From Anthonomus grandis grandis (taxonomy: Eukaryota > Arthropoda > Insecta > Coleoptera > Curculionidae), in the NCBI RefSeq assembly GCF_022605725.1, contig NC_065564.1:4566698-4630697 (forward strand): 64,000 nucleotides of DNA, written 5' to 3'. Made by a program: the position numbers and the translations under genes. The notes beneath the pieces are model-generated. The model searched no databases. It was given only the letters and a program-made list of their open reading frames with translations, and was not told where the DNA came from. Below are positions 35,301-50,300 of the stretch, one piece after another (position 1 is the first letter of the stretch; every line of letters begins with the position of its first letter).

Positions 35301-38300
35301 AACAAATTTTCCGTTAATAACTAGCATTAAATTCACGATTAAAAAAATATAAAACTTTAGTAGGTACTGGTTTTTTCTTTATTAGTTATTTAATCAAACA
35401 AAACATTTATAAAGTGGGACCTGGACAAATTTAGTCATTTCTCCGTTAATAATTCACCAATTTAATTAAATTTTTGGAAATGTTGGAAAGCATTTAATTA
35501 TTATCAAAAAAGATAATATCAATTTTATTAATGAACTACCAGCTATCAAGTTATTAATAATTTATTAAACGAATGCCTAAATAATTTAGTAAATTAAGAG
35601 GTGGGACCTAAACAAATTTCATAATATCTCTGTTAATTATGGACCGATTTAATTGAAATTTTTAGCACGTTAAAGCCCATTTATTTTTTCATAAATTAAA
35701 GACGACATTTAGACAAATGCGTTCTCTAACTCCAACTCATCCAACAAGAAACCTTCTTGGGAAGGAACCTTTGAACTGGATTTACCCACCCCAACCACCT
35801 CATTAAAGCCCCAAATTATCACCCTGTATATGCGTTTGTGCACAGTAACGGTCCGTAATCGCGCCTCTCAATCATTTTAAAATCGATCAAAGTTCAACGT
35901 TCACCTTGAACTACGCCGATTCCGAACTATCAGACTTCACCCTGCCGGCATGAAACCCCATCAAGATTAAACGCAAACAAGAATAAGTTAACTTTATTAT
36001 GTGGGGGGCGGCTTATTATCACAATACTGCGCTAATGATTTGCGTGATAATTAACCCCCACCTCCCTTAAACCTCTATGGAGGACAATAAGGAAAAAATT
36101 ATGTGTGGCATACTTACTCTCTGGTGGTGGTTTCTTGTTACCCTGCCTCTGACATAGAAACACGATCATGATGATGATGATCAGCAAAATGACCGCACCT
36201 ACGGCTCCCACGATGACCATCAGCATCGGAAAACTCTCTGCAATCAAGAAAAACCGGGTTTTAGTGATATTTGGCGTGAATGATCACACGTCAAGCGAAC
36301 CAGATAACTCGCGCCCATTAATTGATAAGCGACGCATATTTTCCCTTAATTTCTTTTAATTCCTTAATGGGGGAAAGTGAGGGGGGGTTTATATTAAGTC
36401 CACGCCAGACCTTTAGGGTTCGCGTGAGTATTGTCGTAAAAATTAAAATAAATCCTGATACTGCAGTACGTATTTAATACTGCTGCATTTGGTTAATGCG
36501 AAGGGCACTTTATAAGATTGATTATTTGACGTTTCGTCTTTTAGTGACCCTAATTAAGTTTAAAAAAACGTAAATTGTCACAGGTTCTAGGGTGGGACGC
36601 TGATAAATTTAACGATATCTCATTTAATTATTGGCCGATTTGATTGAAAAGATATGGTGAGTAAAGGGAATTTAATTCTGTACAAGAAAGGTCATTATGA
36701 AAATTTTCAGAAAATTATTGGTTTTTGAGTTATAGGGTCTTTTGTCAAAGCATGCAATGCCAATAATGGTTATATGGTGGGATCTGAACAATTTAGACAT
36801 ATCTTCGTTAATTATTGACGGATTTAATTAAAATTTTAGGGAGGTTAAAGTGTTTTTGATTAGTGATAAAAAAGGTTAATATAAAAATTTTTACAGGGGT
36901 CCTGCTTTTGAGGTTATAAGCAATTTTAACCAATAAGAGCGTCAAGAGTCAATTAATTGATGGGCCTTGGACAAATTTAAGAATAACTTTAATAAATATT
37001 TACTGATTTAATTAAATTTTTTGGCAAATTAAAGACAATTCAATGGTCGCAACTATCCAGTAAGCCGATGTTTCGTTTCTTAGTCTCCATCATCAATCCT
37101 AATTCACTTTATAGATGTTATACCTACCACCTTATTGACAAATCAATCTATTTGCCGTCCCTAAACTGATTGTTTTTCCATTAAATAACATTACATTAAC
37201 CCGACGAACGTCCATTAGGACAATAATTGTGAATTTATTTTAAAATCCCCACTATTACGCATATTAAGGGAAGGTAAACACTTCGCAATCGATAAATTTG
37301 TTTGAATAAAACGGCGTTCGATTAAAAATGCTTCATTTACCTGGATTCGTATTTAAATTACAGTAATAATGGGAGCAAATATTTACATAAAAATTTGAAT
37401 ATGACGCCACTGGCCGACCTAACCTCAAACCCCCACAGCCAATAAGAACGCGGTATCAATGCGCGAGCGTCATTTGCGCAATTCTCTTCTTCATATTCTC
37501 CTATTCTGGAATCAATAGTTTTTCAATTTAACTGATTGCTTATTTCCAAGTAACACCATGAACGTTAGAGGATAATTAAATAAATAAATAAATAAATACA
37601 TAAATCATTTCTCATAATGTCCGTTCGCATTAGGCGAACTCGGAAGTTATTTTATAACGTCCATCATCATTAAGAGGCTCGTTTGGCCCTGCCATATCCA
37701 GAATAGATCCAGGGAAAATCCCGAAAGCACTATTGGGTGGATTTCAAGGAATGTAATAGAAAAAGGCATGTCACCACTCGAAATCGGACATTTAAAAGAT
37801 CTTAAATAATTAAATTTCCATTGGATACGAGTTGGGGTGAAAGGAGATCCAGGCCGTTATATATTCAGTGGTGGTTGATGAAACCCCAAAAGGGGCCGAG
37901 ATTTATTTTTTTCTCACTTTTTTTAAAAGTTTTATTGCACCCGGACTACAACTAAACGATAAATAAAATATCAAGAATTTCGTCCATCTGCATATCGATT
38001 TTTCCCCTGTGCATGAATATTTTAACATGCTGGATTCCACCTGGATCTGGTGTAGTACAGTCCAGACAAAAAGGAATTTTTCAAGCAAGACCCAATGGTC
38101 TAAATAGAAGAAGAGAAGGAGAAGAGAAAAGCCTTTTAGATATGTATTTAGCAACTATTCTAGGCACTGGATACCTTGCTAAAATACAGCCCTCAATGCT
38201 CTTTATTTAGGGAGAAATTTATATATTTCAGCCCCTATTTGTCCTAAAAATATCAAACAAAGACTAGAATTAGTAAAATATTAAATAGAAATTATAGGCG

Positions 38301-41300
38301 TTATGGACCACCTTTAAGAAACACCCCTTTGGGACATAGTGCCTTATTTTTAATAAAATTGACCTATCAGCATTTATTTGTCTAAAAAATATAAAGAAGA
38401 AGAAGAACAAGAAGAGCAACAAAAAATCAGGATTCTACAAATTTCCAAGCAATTCAAGAACACTCTCGACGTTAAATAATAACGGCACTGTGGGCGGAGC
38501 TACTGATAAATTGCGCAAATAAGAATCGCGCAAGCCACTGTTAAGATAAACGATTATTTTGATTGGGTTGGAGCGATGTTTGTGGGTGGAGCCGCTGTAT
38601 TTTTACCGCCAAATTCAAACTGATTGATCAAAAATTAGCTTTAATTGACTTACTCTGAGGCATCAAATTGATCTCGACCACGTCGCTCCCGTAAGGGTTG
38701 CTCACGCTGCAATTGTACATCCCGAAGTGTTTCTCCTCCGATTCCCTGATGATCAGCGTGGACTTGATCCCTTCCGGGAGCGGATCCTCCAGGATGGAAT
38801 AGTCCTGATCGTGCAGATCCACCTCTTTTCCGTTAAATGTCCAGATCACGCGTTCGGGAGCCGGAATGGAGAAGGCGATACATTCCACCCGCACGTTGTC
38901 TCCCTCTATTCCGAATTGGGTCTTATGGGAGACTATAGACGGGGGGCCTGGAAGGAATAAAGCACCGTCATTATCCAGAAACTTAAGCAGGATAATAAAA
39001 TATTTATTACACTGGCGGACTGTGTTATTATAGGCGGCTTGTCATTACGGTTTCGAGGGCTGACCGATAATTATCTTAATAAAGGGTTTTTCTAATTTTC
39101 CTGTTTTTGTTTTGTGGTTGTGTTACCTTTGAGATAGATGGCGGCCTCGGCCCCGATGTCCTGGAAACCTGGCACGTGTGCTTTACAGTAATAACGACCA
39201 GCGTTTGTCTGGTCCACCCGCACCGTGAGGTTGGTACTGGTGCTGATCTTGACGTCTTCATGGTACCAAGTGATGTCTGGTATTGGGTTCCCATCTACGT
39301 CACAAGATAGGACCACCGTGGCACCTAAAGTGGAATATAAGTGGTGGTTTTTCCTGAAACTGATTTTTGATTAATAACTTACCCAGGTCGGCCTGGACTG
39401 ATCGTGGCTTAGTACGGAACTGAGGTCCGTCTGAAACAAACATCAAATAAATTTCAAATTTTCACTCGACGGTTTAAATTATCGTCACAATGGCTAATAA
39501 ACCCTTGGGGCTGACCCATATTTTACATAAAAATTATTTATAAGGGGACAAAAAGTAATTGCGAATATGTTTTTGTTGCGGATACGCTTTGTGAACGGTC
39601 ATTATTTGCCACAAAATGGTTTCCTTACGAATTATTGTGTTTTCCTTTTGTGGGCCGAACAAATGCCTAAAGGTTTACATACACCGCCAAGACGCGAGGT
39701 AGGAAAGTTCAGAAAATCTGTATTTTGTCTTATTTGGAGGACGTGGTTTAAAGGTAGAATGTGACTGTTGGACGAAGGGTTCTGAAACAGAGTTGAGTGC
39801 TATCAGTTCCCTTATTTTCCAAACTTTTGGAACAAGATAATTGAGGCTTTTTTTCAAGCAATTTATTGCCTTTTTTGTCCAAGGAAATTGGTTTATTCTC
39901 TCTCATTATTTTGATTCTCTCCAGAAAATTCTTGCTTTTCCAGGTAAACGACCTTATTTTTTTAGGCCATTAAGGCATTATTTATGTCCCTATTTCCAGG
40001 CAATATATTTTCCTATTTTTCTGGCAAACAGCGTGTTTTTTCCAGGAAATTGAGAGCAATATTAATTTAGTCATAGAAATTTATATTATTTTGACACTTT
40101 TGTGGTAGTTGATGTCATCATTCATCTATTCCAAGTACTGATGGTCATTTCCAATTTTTTTCAGGCAGTAGATCTAATTTCTGACTGGTCTTCAGGATTC
40201 TGATCAAGGATCTGGAAAATTTTCAAATTTCGTCAAATCAAGTCCAGAAAAACTGTAGTTTGTCTTATTTGGAGGACGTGGTTTAAAGGTAGAATGCAAA
40301 TGCTGGACGAAGAGTTCAGAAACACACATGAAGGCTTTTAGTTCCTTTGTTTTCCAGGCTTTTGGAACAAGATAGTTAAGGCATTTTTTCAAAAAAATTA
40401 TTTCTTTTCTTGTCCAAGGAAATTACTTTATTTTTCCTCAGTCATTTGCTGCCATTTTTCTATTTTCCAGGCAGTTGACATTATTTTGATTCTCTCCAGA
40501 TAATTCTTGTTTTTCCAGGTAAACGACCTTAACTTTTCTAGGCCACCAAGGCATTCTTTATGCCCCTATTTCCAGACAATATATTTTCCTATTTTCCAGG
40601 CAAATATCGTGGTTTTTCCAGGGAATTGAGACCAATATTAATTTAGTCCAAATATTTTATGTTACTTTGACAATTTTGTGGTAGTTGATGTCATCATTCG
40701 TCTATTCCAAGTACCATCAGGTCATTTCCAATTTTTTTCAGGCAGCTGATCTCATTTCTGAGAAGTCTCCCTGATTCTGATTAAATGCCTGGAAAAATGT
40801 AAATTCCCTGGACTTTATTTCTGAAGTTGCCTCAGGATCCTGAAACCTTACAGCCGTATATATAAACCACTGTTAAGGCGTACATTCCAGCTTTTAATAA
40901 TCCTGGAAAACCAACTGAAGGGTGTAGGACCCCCTTTACCCTTAATAACAGAGCAACTCAATGGCCGCATGCAAATTCACCACCCCGCGAACGGAAACTT
41001 AACTGTGGCGAAATTATCGTGGTCTATGGAAATTTACTTTTCATTTGTCCGCGCCGGCTTAACTACACCCGCCATAATGGAAACTTTCGGGTAATTTCCA
41101 GCATTCTGGATAAAACGGTGTCACGTAATAACAATAATTATAATAATGATAAAATTTAGTACTCACAACTTATGTCCAGGGTCTGGCTCTCCTCGCTCTT
41201 CCCCACCGCGTTGTGCACCTCGCACTTGATGATCGCGTCGTGGTGTTTCCTGGATACGTTATGGATCACCTGGAATAAACACCCTTGTCTTATTATAATA

Positions 41301-44300
41301 ATTTAGTCGCGAATTCCGGGGTAATTTACCAGTTCCGTAGTGAAATCCCCTATGATCGGTTCGTCGTTCATAAACCATTTGTAAGAGACGGTGGGGGGGT
41401 TCGCGTCTGCTTTACATCCCAGACGGACCTCAGATCCTTCGGGAATCCGGCCGCTCTGGCTCATCCCGGAAATCACCGATACGGTCACCTTCGGTGCGTA
41501 CTTGACCTGGAAAGGACGATTTTTAAATGGGTTGCCACAGTTCTTTTGTCCAGGCAGTTGTTCCAAACACTTGCGGTCATTTTTTAAGGAAGTTGACCTG
41601 ATTTTTGAGAAGGAATGACCGCAAGTGCATGGAAGAAACAAATAATGAACTCGATTTCCTGGAAGAAAATCGTCATTTAAGTCAACAGCCTGAAACAAAT
41701 CTAAAATGACGACTTTCTTCCAGGCAATCGAGGTCAACATTTGTTTCTTCCAAGCACTTGTGATCAGTTTCCATTTTTTAGGCAGATCGCCTCATTTTTG
41801 CAGAAAATAGGTTAACTGCCTGGAAGAAAATCGTTATTTTCAGGAAATTATGACCTCGACTGCTGAATTTAAGATTTTTAAGGCAACTGATCTCATTTTT
41901 GAAGTAGAAAATAGATAATGGCCTCAATTACCTAGAAGACAATTATCATTTTAAGTTTCGTCCAGGCAGTTGTAATAATGTTTTGATTCTTCCAAGAATT
42001 TGCAGGCATTTACATTTTTTCCAGGTAGTTAACCTTATTTCTAAGAGGAAAAATGGAAGAGACTGCAAGTTCGATTGCCTGAAAGAAAATCGTTATTTTA
42101 AGTAAACTGCCTGAAACAAACTTAAAATATCGATTTTTTTCTAGGCAATCGAGGTCATGATTTCTTTCTTCCAGGCATTTGCAGTCATGGTCCATTTTTT
42201 TCAGGCATTTGACCTCATTTCTGAAAGGAAATATGACAAATAACCACAAGTGCCTGGAAGAAACAGATGATGACCTTAACTGCCTGGAAGAAAATTGTCA
42301 TTTTAAATTTCGTCCAGGCAGTTGTAATAATGTTTTGTTTCTTCAAAGAACTTGCAAGCATTTTAATTTTTTTGCAGGTAGTTAACCTCAACATGAAAAA
42401 TGGAACAGACTGGAAGTTCTCGGAAGAACCGAATGATGACCTAGATTGCCTGAAAGAAAATCGTCATTTTAAGTTAACTGTCTGAAACAAACTTAAAATG
42501 TCGATTTTCTTCTAGGCAATCGAGGTCATGATTTCTTTCTCCCAGGCATTTGCAGCCATGGCCCATTTTTTTCAGGCATTTGGCCTCATTTCTGAGAGGA
42601 AATATGACAAATAACCACAAGTGCCTGGAAGAAAGAAATGATGACCTCAACTGCCTCGAAGAAAATTGTCATTTTAAGTTTTTTCCAGGCAGTTGAGGTC
42701 ATTTTTCATTTTTTTCATGCCAATTGGCTTCATTTTCGAAGGGAAATATAAGAAATGACCGCAAGTCCCTGATAAAATTACATTAGACGTGGCAGCAATG
42801 CAGGTTATTTGTCTAGAGACAGTAAACTTGGGAAATATCGAACTTTTTCTGTAGTGGTGTCCAAGAACGAAGTTTCATCTTCAAGGTGAGGACTCACTTT
42901 AAAGTTCTAAACCTAGAAAACTGCCTGGACGATTTTTATGAAACAAACTTCATGATATTGAGAAAAGTATTTTGTGCAAATATTGTAGGAAGTGCAAATC
43001 AGTACAGGCAGTAACTTGGGAAATATGGAACTTTTTTTGCAGTGGTGCCCTAGAATGGAGTTTGATCTCTAAACTGATGACTCACTTTAAAGTCCAAAAT
43101 CTAGAAAACTGCCTGGACGATTTTCATGAAACAAACTTCATAATATTGAGAAAAGTATTCTTGGCAAATATTGTAAGAAACTGGTGAGATAGGTTAACGT
43201 AATCCAGGGTTAAGTAAATTGTAAGTTTATCTCTAATTACTTTAGAGATCGTCCATCATAAAGAGTTTTCCAGCTTCACTCTGCTGACACTTTGCCGCAA
43301 CAAAGAGCTCGAATTTCTTTTGTTTGGTCTACTTATGAACCACTCGAATCAAGAAAATTACGTTTACAAATTAACCGACTGCAGGAAAAAAAAATTAAAT
43401 TATGGGGGGTAACAATAAACCGGGCATAAAAGGATCATCCCTCTTTTGCCGTGCGGTAATGTATCAATAATTTTATTAGACGGAATTCTTCTTTTATGTT
43501 ACGACCAGGGTGAACCCATTCATTACAATTTTTCTCATTTTCTTCGGGGTGGGATGACGGGGGAACGAGGAAAGCACTTTGCACGGCCGCTTGGCGGCAC
43601 GCTATTCGATGTTTCGTTATTTTCTGCCCTTTTCCAGCGAGCGGGGGTAATAAAGAGAATTATTTCCGAACGTAATAAAAATAAAATGACGTAATCCGAT
43701 CAAATTGGTGTTAACAAAACGGTTTGTGATAGAGAAAGAATCATTCAGGGCGTGGATTTGTCAAGTTTACTGTCGCGAGTCGTACCACCACGACTTCCGG
43801 TGGGAGATGCGCAAGCAAACTTTATCAAAGTTGTCAAAAGTTACTGTCGCGAGCCAAACCAAGCCGACTTCCGTTGAGTGACATCTTTGGAGCAAAAACA
43901 AGGAACGCGCTGTTACCATTGAGGCACGTCACATTTACGAAATCCTAAGGCAGACTTAAGTTAAACTTGCATTCCATTTATCCCTCTAGTTTCTTGGCAG
44001 CTGACAGGACAATACGCCCAATCAATAATTTAATCCCGCATTAATCAGCTTAATCCCGGTTTGATGAGGTGCATTTTAATTGGACGGCAAGCGAGAGTTT
44101 GACATCATGATCGCGTTAAGAACTATAATGGAGTTTAATCCTCTTTAACGAGAGTTTAAGCGTGTTTGGAGGAAAAATTTGTGATGCGCTAATCCGAGTT
44201 TAACGCAGAAAAGAGCTGACCGCAGTTATGAAGATCGTAAACTGTCCCTAATGCAATTTGTCCTTAACGAAGAGTAATTAATCCCCAGTTGGTTAAACCG

Positions 44301-47300
44301 GGTCGGCAAAAATCCCGCCGTTTTGTCCCGGTCGCAGAACAAACTGTCCTTTATCTAGGAGGCCATTGTCCCATTATACCCCACCGATTCGTACATTTCG
44401 TAACCGGCGGTTTTTACGTCCTAAACCCACTCGGCAATGAATAACTTTTTATAACCGGCTTCGCCAAGGTCCTTTTATCCTGCGGCGAGTCCGGCGCAAC
44501 TACTTCCTGTGTAATCCCGGACAATAACTCCGTCCCAGCGGGAGTTTGTCATCGCCGAGACAACTCCGTTATATGAAGTTGATTGTTTGACAAACTGCCG
44601 ACTACCACTGAACTTTATTAAAAATCTGGACAAGCAAGTAAACCCTTCTGGCTCGCCACCACTGAGCTAGAAACTAATCCAGGCCCGCATCAAACGAAAT
44701 TAAAAATTTACCGGCGTGTCGGAAGTTCGAGTTTAACGAGGGACTCCTCTACCACCCCCCTAACGATAAAATTTTCATAAGTTTCCCTCCCTTGTCTGGA
44801 AATAAATGAAAATTCAACTACTATAATAAAGTTTATGTAAATGGGGCTATTTAGGAATTAAGCCCCGTCGTGTTTATTCTAATTGTAAGATGTACAGAGA
44901 GAATTAACGTCCTAAAACTACTATCGCGGAAAGATCGCTATCGCGCATACTAAACCGGTTTACACTACCCCGGTTTAAAGGCGGGCTTAACCGTCCGATC
45001 GATTTTTTTAAAAGTTTTACGACGGTTTTAATAATAAACTTTAGTTTTTGCAATCGCCCGTGTAATTTTAGTGCTTTTCAAGCTCTAAAAGCCCTTTTTA
45101 AAATTTAAAACGCTTACAAGCAGCTATAAACTCGCCTTAATTGGCGCGCCGCTCGGTTTTGCCTCGGCGTACCTGCACATACACAGTTGTCACTTGCCAT
45201 AGCCGTGACAGAAGGTCACTTGACTTAAGACAGTTAACAGAAACAGGAGGCACCTCACTATATTACTGTCTGAGTCATGACCCTTCAGCTGACCCATCAA
45301 CTCTTTTTAAACTCGAATTAACTCGACTTAATAAGTTTTGCTCTAGCTGTACTTCATTATACATAGTTTTCACTTGTCGTAGCACTAACAGAAGTTGATT
45401 TATGACAGTTGACAGAAACAAGAGGCCAAAAAATCCGTTCTAGGTGTTGAAACCTTCTTAATTTCGTACGAAAACTGTAAATATTTACTCCATTTTTAGG
45501 TTATGATAAAATTTTCAACTACATATATTAAACCATTTCAGTTGGTTCAAGAGTGTCTGATATGACTTACTACAGTAACAAGGAGACCTGTAAACTCAGC
45601 TTAACTCGTCGGTTTTGCTACAGTATACCTACACCTACACCTACACTGTTGTCACTTGTCAAAGCATTAACAAATGTTCACTTGACTTATGACAGTTGAC
45701 AAGCACAGGAGGCACCTTACAGCACACTGTCAACTGTCTTAAGTCAAACTAAGTTTGTAACCTTAAATAAAAATGAGATTTAATGGTTTTATATAAAATT
45801 TTCAATGTTTTGACACTTGGAATTATGTTTTTATATCAGCTCCTTGCTCGAGACATCGCCCTGAACAATTGAAGTCTTAAGATCTTCGAATTTCGTACGA
45901 ATTTTTTTTAACTCGTCATGATTTATGACAGTATCAGGAGGCATAACCTGAGCAAACTCCTGGAACCTGCTTCCTTGACTTACGCCAGTAACAAGGAACT
46001 AGAGACCTTGACTTGACAGGTACGAGTTGACTTACCTCTAACTTTAACTTGGCACTTCGATGGGTTCTCTCTGCTGTATTCTGCGCCTGGCAAGTGAAGG
46101 TGGTGTTATGGTGCAGTTTTCTCGGTGTTAATTTCAGGATCGATTTGGCAACGTACCGGCGTTTATCCGGCAGTTCTTCCGCGATATATTCGCTGCCGTC
46201 TTTAAGGACGTTGCCTGAAATAACACAAAGATTAAAAAAAAAAAAAAACCTGGAAAGGGAACAACAAAAATCGCCATAAATCCCAAATACCATTTGCATA
46301 CTTTCGGGGGAGATGTTTGCACAACAAAACTTCGGCGAGCAACATTTGTTAAGATTATTTGCGGAGGAGAATTTCATAATTCTCAACTTAAGAATGTAAA
46401 TCATGTTTACGGGGAAGTTTTTGTTTTTCTCTCTTTTCAGCGCGCGCCCGCCGAATAATTATTCAAATTTAAGAGGCGCCATGAATAAGCCAGTTCTAAT
46501 TATAATTGCACCTCCGATGGTAATTTATTATTTTTAATAGTTTTAGGCTGTTCTCCCGAAAACGGGTTAAAATAGTGCCTATTCCCACAACTCAAAACGG
46601 CCCTTTATGCCATGATCGCCTGGTTTGTTTGGGGTCCAAACAACATATGGGGGCGTCAATCTGACACATCGCGCGAGTATCGAATTAAGCCCGATTTACG
46701 AATCCCGGTCCATTAGGAACAAGTAAATAAATAAGCCGGTTGTCATTTGAACCATTCGAGCGCCCGCCGACGTCTCTTGTCAATATTTGGTTAATTTATT
46801 GAGGCCACAGAGTTACTTTTCGTGTTATTGGTTTGTGTTCAACGAATAGCCAATTATTTCGGGTTCCTTTTATTCAAAAAATTACTATGCCAACCCATTC
46901 ATAACCTAACGAACCTTCAGTCGTTGGATTTTGAACTTTGCGACCACGTTGTCAAACAGCACAACCATTCTGAAATTTGGAAACTCACTTTAGCAACGTA
47001 GCCATCATTACACTTGCTGTGACAAGCAATAGATGTTAGTAATGACGACATCTGAAGGATAACCTGAGTTCTTTGGGCTGGATGTCTACTTCCTCGAAAA
47101 ATAACCTAATTTTCTCCTCGCACATCTCCTTTTAGAGTAGTTTTCAGTTAAATAAAACATGCTCGAGATTTCTTTACACCATTGGAGAACTTTAAAAACT
47201 TTTCACAAGAAAAAGGAGGGAAAACAGGAAACAAAAGTACGACGAGATGCATAAATGGCTGCACCAATCCATTCATAACCTAACGAACCTTCAGTCGTTG

Positions 47301-50300
47301 TATTTTGAACTTTACGACCACGTTGTCAAACAGCAAAACCATTTTGAAGTTTCGAGTCTAGACAACGTTGCCATCATTACACTTGCTGTAACCATCAATA
47401 GACGTCAGAATGATGGCCTGAGTTCTTTGGGCCGGAGGTCTGTTTTCTCCATATTTCCATAAGTTTTCAGAAAAAGAACCTAATTTCCTGCTCGCATATC
47501 CCCTTTTAGAGTAGTTTTCAGTTAAATAAAACATGCTCGGGAGCTCTTTACGACACTGTGGAACTTTAAAAACTGTTAAATATTTCACAAGTGAAAGGAG
47601 AAAGGGCCCGGGAAACAAAAGTGCGACGAGAGGTGGATGAGCAAACAACTTGTTGAGAGAATCTTCGGGAGTTTATCTTGAAGACGAAAGGAACATTCAA
47701 ATTTCTTATTTATAAACGACCGCGCGCGCCCCCCCGTTCCTCCCCTCGTCCCGGAACGGCGTTGCCCGTTTTTATTTTCCTCCGAAAACTTTTAAGAGGA
47801 TATAAAATTTACGGTCCGGATTGTGTTATGACTGAATAATGAATGACCTTAATAGCCCACTTGGAAAAGTCGGTTTAATGCCCCACTTAGAAATTTCCGT
47901 TTCCTCCCTAATGCAGGCCTTACCGTGTCCATCGATCCAAGTAATCTCAGCAGCGGGCTTCCCCCCATAACTAATACACTCCAACTCGATCTCTCGGTCT
48001 TCAGTGGTCACCATGTAGTCCCCCTGGACGATCTTAGGGGGGTCCGGAGGCACCAGGACGTTCAGGGAAGCAAAGTTGCTTCGGATGCCTGGAAAAAGCG
48101 AGTTTTATCCCTAGGGATATTGCGGTTGAATAACGAGAGACTTACCTGGCTCCCCGTTTGGCCCGGGAGACACTTGGCATTGGTATTTGGCATCATCGTC
48201 CAGCATCACTGGGTAAATGTCCAAGGAATAGTCACCTGAAACAAGCTGTATATTAGTTCTACGTGACGTCATCGACGCGTTCCTTTCTGTTGCTCTCATA
48301 GAGGGTGCCACACGTGTACGTTAATAATTTCGGCTAAATGTTGCGGCAAAAAGTTGTCGCAACCTCGTAACGTTCCTGTATTGACTCGGGACGCTCATAA
48401 TTTCGAGTAAACATATTTCGAAATCAGGGAAAAGTCTCTGCAGAGGGCCGGGAAATTGAAATTTCACGGAGTTTTGATTTGTCTTGGCAGTGTGAGTGTG
48501 AAAACGCCCGGGAGTTTTCCTGATGGCGATGAGGAGCTCGTCAGTTTTGTTTGTTTTCGCAATTAAACTTCCCGGGTAAACGTCGAACGACGACGGGGGG
48601 GTCCTTTGAATCGCGCCGCACCAACGAAATGGCGGGAGTTTTAAGTTAACAAATAAACAAATAAACCTCGGGGCCACCGTACCCTTGAAAGGAGTGACAA
48701 AAATCGTTTTAGCCGCGACTCCATCGATCAAAATTTTATTAAAACGAGCGCGCACAACATTTTATGCGGTAATTCCGGGATATAAGCCGGGAGACCGGGA
48801 CTCCATATCCAGCCGGGGAATCCCCGGGGTGCTGTGAAAAGTTGTTATGTCACCGGGTTATCCTTGGAGCGTCCCTCTGTGAGCTGTGCCGGCCCAATTC
48901 GTCCCTTCGGTACCGGACCGATGTTTAAATTCTGTTTCTGTTTCCTGTGTTGTATATACGCTGCATTAACTCCGACCAACTTTCTCTATATTATGCTGTT
49001 CTCACCACAGTTACACGTAACGCCATTCAATTATTATTTGTTTGTCGAATTACGTTTACGAGCTATTCATCTCTGTGTAACGTCATAGGGGATCAGCACT
49101 CTAACAGTTATCATAACTCGTGACAGATTTAAATTTTCCCGCTCATAAATAATAATAATAATAATTTTTCTCAAAATGCAGCATCATATCGGGACTGTTG
49201 CCTGGGAAAGTTTCGCCATTTAAGGCCTCATCAGTCGAACGATTAAAAGCCTGTAACTGTCAAGTTAATTAGGATCGTGAAAAACGTATTGACACGCGTT
49301 CTTAATCATCCCTTGGTGAAGTATCAAAGGGGCAAGTTTCGGGCTGTTAGTTTACTAATTTGTATGCCCTATGAGGAGCGTGGGCCCCCATTTAGGCCCA
49401 GATTGGAGAAACTTAATCGATTGAAGTTCGACAAGTCCAAGAAAGTCCGTGGGATAAGCGTGTAATTGGGGTAAATTATTTACCCGAGGAACTTCGTTAG
49501 CATGTGATAATGCATTAAGAAGGGAGGACCAGGGGGGCGCTTTCTGACCGAAATGTGGGGTTCAAAGCCCCCTTTCCGCCCCTGAAAAGTTCTGTGATAA
49601 ATATAATTAAAGGGGGGCGAACTTTGGGACCTCAATTAGGTTAAATTTTCGTTCTCGAAGGGGCGTTTTCTTGTTTTTCTTCGGAAAAAACGGTTTAAAT
49701 TCCAGGTTCGAGTTACACCCGTGCACAGAATAGTAAATTGTTTTTGTAAAATTGTGTTTTTTCTCCAGGGTTGATCTTTAAAAAGATTTCACGCACACAC
49801 CGGAAACACTACTTGCAAAATTAAAAGTTCAGGTGCCCCACTGTATTTAACGTTAGAAAACCAAGATGGCGACCACGTAAACTTACGATAACTTTAAATT
49901 TGAGGTAAGGCATGCCGAAAACAAGATGGCTATCACAAAATGGGGGATGCAAGATGGCAGAGGCTTCACTCTAGTTATGTATACACTCCTGTTTTTCAAT
50001 TTCCCCCAATAAATAATAAAAATTAAGCCAGTTTAACCCTTCGTTCCCGATTTCGGTAAATATGTCAATTAACATGGATGCTTATGGGGAAAACAAAGGT
50101 CCCAGTGGCGCTCGTGTTAGGAAATACTGCTTGCAAATTTAAAGGTTCAGGTGCCTCACTGTATTTAACGTTAGAAAACCAAGATGGCGACGACGCAAAT
50201 TTACGATAACTTTAAATTTGAGGTTAGACACGCCGAAAACAAGATGGTTATCACAAAATGGGGAATACACGATGACAGAGGCTTCACTCAAGTTATATAT

